Under the pieces are notes generated by a model that had not been told where the DNA came from, made no database searches, and worked only from the letters and a program-made list of their open reading frames with translations. 64,000 nt of DNA from Sclerotinia nivalis (lineage: Eukaryota > Ascomycota > Leotiomycetes > Helotiales > Sclerotiniaceae): NCBI GenBank assembly GCA_029531795.1, contig JAPEIS010000001.1, positions 2,232,001-2,296,000 on the forward strand, in the 5' to 3' direction. Below, piece by piece: positions 56,226 through 64,000 of the stretch (positions within the stretch are counted from its first letter, which is position 1; every line of letters starts with the position of its first letter). The position numbers and the translations under genes were made by a program.

Positions 56226-58723
56226 TTACCTTTCGTATCTTGGCGGTAGGCTTTCATGACCTGGCCTTGGCCCTTCAAAATCTTGATGTGCATATGCTCT
56301 CCCATATTCATCTTCTTCATGAAATATCGGCGCTGAAGGTTCATGATCATGTGGTGCCGAGGCCGCACCGCCCTGTTGGCTACTCTCGCCTTCCTCTTCC
56401 ACATCGGGAAATTCAGATGGTGCGCTCGCTTCGGCTAGGAGTCTTTGACGTTCCAGTTCTTGTTTATCGTCTGTGGCGTTCGAGGCATGTGGGGTAAGGT
56501 CTGAGAAGCTGGGAGCTGAGGGGCCGATGCGTGGAATTTCGGTCAACTGCGAATCTGACCGGTCAACTAGATGAGGTGCAAGGGGTCTGGAACTGCTTGG
56601 TGTTAGACCATCGGCTGTGTAGAGATCTTCGTCATTTTGATTAGGAGGTGCAGATGGCTCAACATTGCCCCTTGCTGCCGCCGATGATGATGACGATGAC
56701 GATGCTTGAGGAGGCTGACTAGGGAGAAGTCTCTGTTCTGCTCTTCTAAGTCGTTCTTTTTCACTGAGTTCTGCTTGTCCGGCGTCTTCCGGTGGTGGTA
56801 CATATATTTGAGCATGTGAAGGCGATGGGTATCTAGAATTTTGGCCGGTATGTTGTTCATAATTTTGATTAGACTCATATGGATATGGTTCTTCGTAATT
56901 TGGATCGTAATATTGATAAGGATGATTGGGATATTTTGCGTTTTCCCGTTGTATATACTCGTGGTCGAATGGCTCCTCGTGTATCGGGTTATGAGCCAGC
57001 GATGGTGTGACTGGCCTTGAATTCGAAGGTTCAGCCGGTTGCTTGCCCGTATGCCTTGCTTTATTCCGAGCACTATCCGTAGTCCCAACAATCACTTCGA
57101 AAACACATGCAACCACGCTTTTCTCTCGCCTTATGTGATCTGTGTCGACAATGCTACCCCCAAAGGCAGCCAGCATGCTAGCATTTCCTTCTGATCTATT
57201 TCCTGTGCTTCCATAAGTGGAAGGAAGGCTAACAGTTCCAATCCGTGGTACGTGCCGTTGTTGGCCTGCTAACTTCCCTCCTAGATCTACTACAACTTCA
57301 ACTTGGTATTTAAAATTCACCATCTGGCCAGGCACACCACTTATAGTTGGAAAGCAGTCTTCGGGAACTCTGACAGATGCTGTAACATGGGCAGTCAGAG
57401 TTGTAGGGTCAACGATGAGTGGCGCAAATGTCTGTGAAAGGTCCTTCCGGAAGACGCTGGTTGATCCAGCGGAAGTTAGTGACAGGCCACCCAATCCGGT
57501 CTTAGATTTAGGATAGTATTCTTCATGCTTTAGTCTTTCCGCTTCTTTTCCTTTAATATCTTTGAACAGTGACAGAGGAGGCGCAGAATCTATTCGGCCT
57601 TGTCTGTAGAACGTAATTATAATCCCATGCATACTTTTGATGGCTTTGGTGTGCTGTACGCTGATTTTCAGGGGTAGATAGTCTCCCGGTAAACATCCGG
57701 ACTTGAGCAATTCTATTGTGGCTGTGATAGTTTTGTCTCCCATGGAATTGCTGCTGTTCCCTTGACTATCTCGAGCAGACCGTGCCGATGATGGCGCATG
57801 TCCTAGCCGAAAGCTGAGGCCGGTACTACTACTGATCGTACTATCCGTACTGAAGGTACTTTGAACGTCACTTTGCACTGGGCTTCGAGGTTGTAGTTGG
57901 CTATCAGGTATTCCCACTTGACTCACAGATTCATCAGGCCGTGGTGATGTGGCTTCGGTCATATCACTAATAGATCTCGTGTCCGTATGTTCCCGGGATG
58001 AAGTATCTTTTGGCTTAATGGATCTCTTTCTCTTTGCTCGTTTCGATATTGGTTCCAGTGATATTGTTCGCGGTCGGGGTGGACCCAAGGGACCGACATC
58101 CACTCTTTCTACCAGCTCGACCTTCCTTTCGCACATCGAAGTCGCGGCTATTGTTGTTGGCCGCGTGATCGTCGAGGAGATCTGATACGATATGGTTCCT
58201 CTCTCGAACTATTCAACTTCATTAGTATAAGTCGCATTGGGTTCGTCCGGAGGTTGCCTACATCCACGCTCGTGGGAATCCCCTTGGTGGGAAATTCCAG
58301 TTCGAAATTAAATTTATATACCCCAGCATCAAGTCTACCTTCACCGCATAATGTAACTTCATCTTGGAAAAGTGAACAATAACCGTTCCCAAAGTATTGT
58401 GATTTCATAGGATTGGCCGAGGCGAATGCCGCCGTGTCTGGCAAGGGCTCGTTCGCTCCATTGGCATTCTTGTAAACGTGTACGAAACCGTGTAGGCAGA
58501 CGGTGAGGTGCGTGATTCGTACGGGTTTGACAACAGTCAATACAACGGATCCCCTTACTAGATCCCCGGGTGCATACCGCCGATGAGGTTCAAGTGGTTC
58601 GATATGGAAGTCAGCCAGGTTGCGCGTGCGAGACTTCAATGGTGCGGTCAATCTAGAAAACAGAGAGCGACCTGTCGATGCCGTCGGCGACGACTGAGCC
58701 GTTGAAGTGGCGTTCGCGCACAT
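56226..58723 (-). CDS. RIM8: pH-response arrestin-like protein RIM8 / palF
   Basis: Minus-strand exons 58723-58262 and 58208-56226 are joined by a 53-bp intron (GTAGGC...GAATAG), giving 814 aa. The arrestin N domain spans DFHIEPLEPHRRYAPGDLVR, GSVVLTVVKPVRITHLTVCL, FELEFPTKGIPTSVDFERGT and ISYQISSTITRPTTIA, followed by CERKVELVERVDVGPLG. The arrestin C domain lies around TATIELLKSGCLPGDYLPLK, SMHGIIITFYRQGRID and GVPGQMVNFKYQVEVVVDLG. A long, disordered Pro/Ser/Gln/Glu-rich tail ends SLPPRYER, containing a PPxY-type site for WW ubiquitin ligases. Rim8/palF binds the plasma-membrane sensor Rim21/palH, is ubiquitinated and recruits ESCRT to start ambient-pH signalling through PacC/Rim101. Confidence 0.93.
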
Positions 58724-61273
58724 GCTAATATAATATATGATAATGTTCGCGATGCCAAGTCTTCAATCGTGTCTGCCAAGTACTGGGAAGGAATTGACGG
58801 AAAGTCGCACGTAGAAGAGTATTGGCAGAACAGCAAATTCCGGGCGACTGCGGGGGAATCAACGACGGATTGCCAATGCTAAGTTGTTATAGCACAAAGT
58901 GAATCAAGATGCATGGCAAAATGCTTGAGTTGCGTAATTGATCAACCAAAATAATAAAATAATAATAAATAATGATGGTAAACTTGGTGAAAAAGGTAAT
59001 AATGGATGAGGATCGTTGGTCGTCGGTAAATTCGGTGGGTGGGTGTGGATAGTTGAAACGGGAAGACTAATTTAGGACTTCTTTCCTCTTTCTAACTTTT
59101 TAAGTAAGACTTTAGGATTTGGGGAAATTGTGAATTGTATTGTAAGGTAATTTGTGATTTGTGATTCGGAACCAGGATTTGCAATCTTCTTTCAGTGGGA
59201 AGTTGTCGGTCAAAAGATTTCAGATGCAACTAGTACCGTAGTAATTCTTCGTGCAATAAGTAGTTATGCGTTGCTAGGCCGATTTCCGAGCTAGAACTTG
59301 TCAATGTTTTACCAATCCTATCCATTAAATTGTCCGAGTCCGAGAGTATGGATATGGGTATGAATGTGGGTATGGATATGGATATATGGTATGTTACTGT
59401 ATGGAGTATGTTTAAGGAATAGCAGCGGGAGGGACCTTTTTTTCTTTCTCATATGAGGGAATATGAGAAACTTTGGGAAGGACGTTTCGAACTTCTTCTG
59501 GTCTAAGAAAAGTGTGTTTAATTAAAGAATCGAATAAAATCGGGTACAAATCGTGATAGAATGCAAGGAATGGTAACCCAGACAAATTTTGAACAAGATC
59601 GATCCAAGCCTCCCAAGAGGGAACCAGAAGAGTGCCCTGACGTGTTGCAGAAAGCTTGAATTTGCCCAGGATCCACCAAGTCCACAATCCACAGTTCCAC
59701 GGTTAACACAATTGTGGTTTTAAGGGTCGGTGTGTTCGCTGGAACCTGACAAATTCTGATTCTCTTCTTCTTCTTAGTTATAAGGCTGAGGGAGGGAGGG
59801 AGGGAGGAGAAGAAAGGTTTGAGAATTTGATGAAGAGGACGATACTATAATACGTAATAAATGAATAAATAAATAAATAAATATGTAAGAACCTTAAATA
59901 GCGAATATATATGTACCTGGCAAGAATAAGATGAAGAGTAGAATGAATACCCGACTCTAGTAGGTTCCCTCAAGGAAAGCAAAGGGAAGCTATTACCTAC
60001 TTGTTCGGCTTTAGGGAATATTGAATATTGGTTATGGATGATTTACTTATCCGGGTGGGCATCGGTACAATACAAAGTATATACAATTATCAACCAACCA
60101 AAGTCGCTTACATTTTCACAATTGATGAGGTACAGCATGTACTTTGCGGTAACTTTTCGGTACGACTAACCATCGAGAAATAACAAGGGAATGAGTACAG
60201 TAGGGCTGGATGGTTCTAGGCGTAGAGAGGTGATCAAACGTATTCAACGGATCAGTATACGAGCAATCCATACAACGTCCACGTCGCCTTGCCGTCAGCA
60301 TGCCTGTTCACCCGCACTGCTTGTACTCTTTGCCCTCATGGTTGTGAGGGGGCTTCACCTACCGGCAATTCATTGGAATAACACCTCATCCATGATCATA
60401 CTTTGATAGTTTGCATTATCCACAAAAGTATATCTCCTTTCTTCGGCATCAAAATTCTCCACTGTCTAGGCATCCTTCGATTCATGTGGGCATATGCATT
60501 TCCAGGTTGCGATCATGTACCATTCATCATGCATAGCGCTATCACTGAATCGCGCCTTCAAGTATATGCACGCAGCCAATCTGTACTGAATGTTGAAGCG
60601 TTGAAGAAGATGATAGGGCGCCTGGAAAACGATAGAGGATATATATGATGTGACTCATTGACATCTCACCGGTCTATTTCCTAAATGGTGAATTCTCGGT
60701 GCGGGGTACAATTTGGTTAAAATCCCCGAGTCCCATTTGGTGACACTCAAGATTGTTGCCCAGCTGGTCCCTCGAAAATCACGATCAGCCTGGTAAGATT
60801 AGAGAAAAGCTTGTCTAATCCTTCCCTGGTTATGATAAACGAATTTCTGCATCCGTCTGATAGGGATATTTTGAAGTGGCCCGCCCAAGTGGACATGTTA
60901 GGGTGGGGTTTGCGTACGTACATTTTCACACCTGTAACATGAAAAATGTTTCATCAACGTATCATCAGCAATTTGATTTAGGAAAAGCAAGCAAACAAAC
61001 AACAAGTTCTCGAATCTCCAAGCAATTGGATGGATAAGGTTTAGTGTCCGAAATGTTCAGCTTTACTTCGGTGCATGCCATATCACCGACATTTGATCAT
61101 ATTGTCCTCAATATCATATTTCGTGAGAAGCTGATGATAACGAAACATGAAGCTATACCAGACCGACCAGGCTGAGTAACGATAATTGCAAACCAGTAAT
61201 ACCATCTCCATCATATCACTTTCCGATGATCCGAGATTCTCCCCTTTGCAAGAGAAGAGCCAAGATGTATCCA
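58724..61273. other. Intergenic region between RIM8 and MND1
   Basis: This 2.5-kb region has no supported gene. It includes (AATA)n and ATAA runs (58951-58972, 59858-59880), a GGATATG repeat (59347-59385) and GGGA repeats (59788-59806). One minus-strand stretch at 59403-59703 is open and protein-like (FLAFYHDLYPILFDSLIKHT) but lacks an ATG and a usable upstream acceptor, so I do not call it a gene. Confidence 0.5.
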
Positions 61274-61951
61274 CTAATTTGGGGCCACCAGTTCCTTCAA
61301 CCCTTCCCCAATAACATAGTCATCACCACATGCCCGATACATGATTTCTCCAGCTTGAGCTCGGTCTCCGGTCAAACTGACAAGGAAGGATTCCAGTGAT
61401 TCAAGGTTGTCGGTCCATCTTAAAGTGCTCTCCTTGAGTTTGTTGGTTTCCTCCACTTTTCTCAAGACCTCAGTAGGGTCGTTATCACTGTAGAGTTCCA
61501 ATTCCTTATCAAGAGTATCGTTCTCCTTTACAAGAGTCTCGTAAGCATCCATCAAAGTGTGTCTGTCCGATCCACCGTCCAGGAGCATTTCATCGTCCTC
61601 TTGACGTTTCATCATTTCCTTCTCGATTTGCTGTTCAGCATCCTTCATGGAAGCCAACAATTTATTTTCCTCTTCCTTCAACTTGTTGATCATATTTTCT
61701 TTGCTCTTCTTAGCGTCGGAGGTAAATGACCAATACCAATTACCACTGCCAATCTTTTCAACACGGATCAGGTTCTCGTCGGTGAGCGCTTGGATGTACT
61801 CTTTCACTAGCATGCCGTTGATCGATCCAACGGAGGGAAGTAGTTTCTCAAGCTCTTTGAAAGAATAAACTCCCATCGAGGTTCGAAACCACTCCAGAAT
61901 TTTTGCCTGCTTGGCTGCTGGTGGTAGATTCTTGGGGGCCTTCACAAACAT
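61274..61951 (-). CDS. MND1: Meiotic nuclear division protein MND1
   Basis: One exon encodes 225 aa, close to the usual MND1 length. The conserved N-terminal winged-helix region is clear: LPPAAKQAKILEWFRTSMGV, YSFKELEKLLPSVGSINGML, VKEYIQALTDENLIRVEKIG and SGNWYWSFTSDA. A long coiled coil follows (KLKEEENKLLASMKDAEQQI onward), then a C-terminal helical segment. Mnd1 pairs with Hop2 and stimulates Rad51/Dmc1 strand exchange in meiotic homologous recombination. The annotated start (MFVKAPKNLPP) has a slightly long N-terminus compared with yeast. A short upstream exon (ATGCCAACCAAAATAG near 61982) is possible but ends in a stop if unspliced. I therefore keep 61951. Confidence 0.9.
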   Translation of the reverse strand: MFVKAPKNLPPAAKQAKILEWFRTSMGVYSFKELEKLLPSVGSINGMLVKEYIQALTDENLIRVEKIGSGNWYWSFTSDAKKSKENMINKLKEEENKLLASMKDAEQQIEKEMMKRQEDDEMLLDGGSDRHTLMDAYETLVKENDTLDKELELYSDNDPTEVLRKVEETNKLKESTLRWTDNLESLESFLVSLTGDRAQAGEIMYRACGDDYVIGEGLKELVAPN

Positions 61952-64000
61952 TAATCATTTTGTTTCATCTATTTTGGTTGGCATCTTTGACAGACACGCT
62001 TGGGCGGAGATACTTGCCATTTTTCCAAGAAAAATCGGATCTGTCCACACAGACTCAGGATTGATTGTTGTCAAAACTCGTCTAGGATCTGTCAGAGATT
62101 TGTCTGTTTCGAAGATGAATCTTAAATCAGATAAAATTGAGTGACAGTGGTGAGTTATTGTTAGCGCGAGGTTTGTGCTTTGTGGTTTAGATCAATGATG
62201 AAGAGGGCTATCGAAAACAAGAAAAGGTTCACCTTCGCGGATGAAAAAAAGTAGAGTTCGACACCATTAAATATTGTACTCCAATATCACCATCACCATG
62301 ACTTCGAGATTAATAAGAATATTACTTTAGATTTCAGTCATTGTTAAATTTTCTACCACAACGATACTTAGTACAAAAATCAGCTGTGTGCTCACCACTC
62401 TTGGCTCACAAACTACCATCTCTCATTTCTTTTTTCGTTCTCATTACTTCTCCAATCGCTTTCTTCTCGGCGTCATCCTTCAACCACGCGAAGTTGAATG
62501 ACGAAGCAAGCATACCATTAATTGCTGCAGTACAAATAGCAGTCCCAAGTATGGCAACCATACTATAAAAGAACATTGTCATCCTTCTCCCAAATCTATA
62601 ACTCCCAAGTATGATAAAGAATACCCCAAGATATTTCTACCCAATAGCTCACTGGCAGAATGCCGATAGTGAGGTTTTAAGTTTACAAAACTCTGAGTCT
62701 CCAAAATCTCAAATTCCAGGGACAATGGAAGTGCATTCGGGACTCATATCCTTCTATCAATCCCAAGACCCTTCATCACCATCGTCCCCGAACAGAGCCG
62801 AAGTAGGAAGAAACCCAAGGGCAATAAGCCGCAATAGGAAAATAAAAGAAGCACAGTACAGTTTTGTCAAAGTTTCACCTGCTACTGCTGCAAGTTATTG
62901 ATAAGATTTGCATCGTAACCCTGCACATATTCGCTCATCGGGGGTATCTAATTAGGAAATTGAGTTTAAGTAGCCCTCTATCATGTCACCGAGGACCACT
63001 TTTGTGACGGTTTGTCGGTTAAATAAGATGAGGAGGCGAGTACATCTCTGTCGACGCGTGGAGCTGTGGTCAGGAACATCATTTGACCCTGGCAAAGAGG
63101 AGGATGCGATGTTGAGTAGAGAAGAGAAAGTGAGATACTTTCCACAAGCAAATGGAAGTCCATTGTATTATATTTATTTCTCTTCACGACTGTCCCCAGC
63201 TGCAGTTTCATCCCTCTGCATACAAGTTATGCTATCAAAACTGCAATACTATCTAGATAACCCACCCCACACTTCCCACCATTTTGGTATTTCCTGCAGA
63301 GCATATCAACTGCGCATCTTCGAGACATCCTGCCCGCGATAGCAGGCTAATGTTGCCTTGGGAATGATGTGCAACTGATTTGCACCTCGCTTGTCGGGGA
63401 TATTTATTCGGGATCGCGGGGTACAGTATTTCCAAGCTTTGGGGCTTGATGAACCAACTGCGGTTGGTTAGACATGCAGGCGTTGTCGATTGATGGGTTA
63501 TTTCTGGAAGATCTTCATGGAGCATGGGGTGAGGTGCGACTATGGCCGAGGAATGTTTGGCTTGTGCATGTATTGTGACGTGACGGAAATGTATCCAACT
63601 CCTCACTTCATCTCAACATTAAAGAGAGCTACTGCAGTTCTAGTTCGTTTTGCTGAATTTTCTTAAAGTAAATCATTCAAGGTTATTAATACATCTACCT
63701 CTTAACGAGCCTCCCTCCGCCTAGAATTTCCATCCTATGCTCAACCCAAAAAGAAGAGGACGCATAAAACTAACGCGAATGCCTTCTAGCAAAATGCAAG
63801 AACCACATTAACGGATGGTAATATGTAGCATAGCATTCTACACCGATCATCTGCGTCCACAAAACGGAAAGCTTGAATGATGAATTTAGGCCGAAGAAAA
63901 GCTCTCTCATGCACATATTCGTGGTGTGAAATGTTGAGTTTCTTCGATTATGACGGCGGGTTGAGGATGGTTATAACACTATTCTATGGAGTGTGTAGGG
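61952..64000. other. Intergenic region at the right edge
   Basis: No firm gene is seen. Several overlapping ORFs of 75-120 codons on both strands (62341-62568, 62983-63342, 63253-63606) have no recognisable family. The most protein-like open frame, 62406-62582 on the minus strand, is listed separately. Confidence 0.4.
62406..62582 (-). CDS. Candidate small membrane-protein ORF
   Basis: A 58-codon minus-strand ORF starts at 62582 (MTMFFYSMVAILGTAICTAA; other ATGs at 62576 and 62561). It continues as a hydrophobic helix, then SSFNFAWLKDDAEKKAIGEV and a charged helix ending MRDGSL. One membrane span followed by an amphipathic charged tail looks like a small organellar membrane protein, but I do not recognise a family. 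A plus-strand ORF of similar length overlaps it. It may be chance. Confidence 0.3.
   Translation of the reverse strand: MTMFFYSMVAILGTAICTAAINGMLASSFNFAWLKDDAEKKAIGEVMRTKKEMRDGSL

Noticed and set aside
59403..59703. Protein-like minus-strand open stretch
   Set aside because: It has no ATG, a stop lies directly upstream and no good acceptor is available to add an exon. Kept only as a remark in the intergenic entry.

Overview
The window is nuclear DNA from a filamentous ascomycete. The genes have one to four short introns (mostly 50-100 bp) with fungal GTATGT/GTAAGT donors and CTAAC/CTGAC-like branch points. The gene set is typical of Pezizomycotina: a Kre9-like GPI protein, a palF/RIM8 arrestin, an MSN2/seb1 zinc-finger factor, a HAP3/hapC CCAAT-binding subunit and a DPH6 with RidA domains. 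General protein similarity and long AT-rich intergenic DNA suggest Leotiomycetes, perhaps a Botrytis/Sclerotinia relative. That placement is inference.

Layout. 1-670 is the 3' end of a GPI-anchored wall protein gene. 671-5635 is intergenic, with one decayed coding-like tract. 5636-9935 holds a BTB-domain gene and a secreted type-B carboxylesterase. 11607-15594 holds RRN3 (Pol I initiation) and HAP3, both on the minus strand. 18475-26292 is a dense housekeeping block: prefoldin 2, CMC2, a TMEM14-family protein, OST2/DAD1, a GRASP protein, trimethylguanosine synthase and an HPP membrane protein. These are arranged largely as divergent and convergent pairs. 27395-27800 looks like a small secreted-protein gene carrying a stop codon in its signal peptide. 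28109-30540 is DPH6, and 31360-33397 is an MSN2-like factor.

33398-47330 is a 14-kb region with no intact gene. It contains a decayed PAQR/Izh-type membrane receptor gene (about 41290-42300), a SINE-like insertion with an 11-13 bp target duplication and an (AATC)6 tail (44986-45231), many microsatellites and an AT-rich block. 47331-50835 holds the divergent pair PRP28 (splicing helicase) and mitochondrial ribosomal protein mL59. 53784-55217 is an intron-free delta-12 desaturase. 56226-58723 is RIM8/palF, and 61274-61951 is MND1. The rest is intergenic with small, uncertain ORFs.

The genes do not form one pathway or a secondary-metabolite cluster. They cover rRNA transcription, CCAAT- and stress-responsive transcription, pH signalling, splicing and snRNA capping, protein folding, N-glycosylation, Golgi organisation, mitochondrial translation and respiratory assembly, translation-factor modification, meiosis and membrane lipid desaturation. 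No CRISPR array, rRNA gene, confident tRNA or autonomous transposon was seen.
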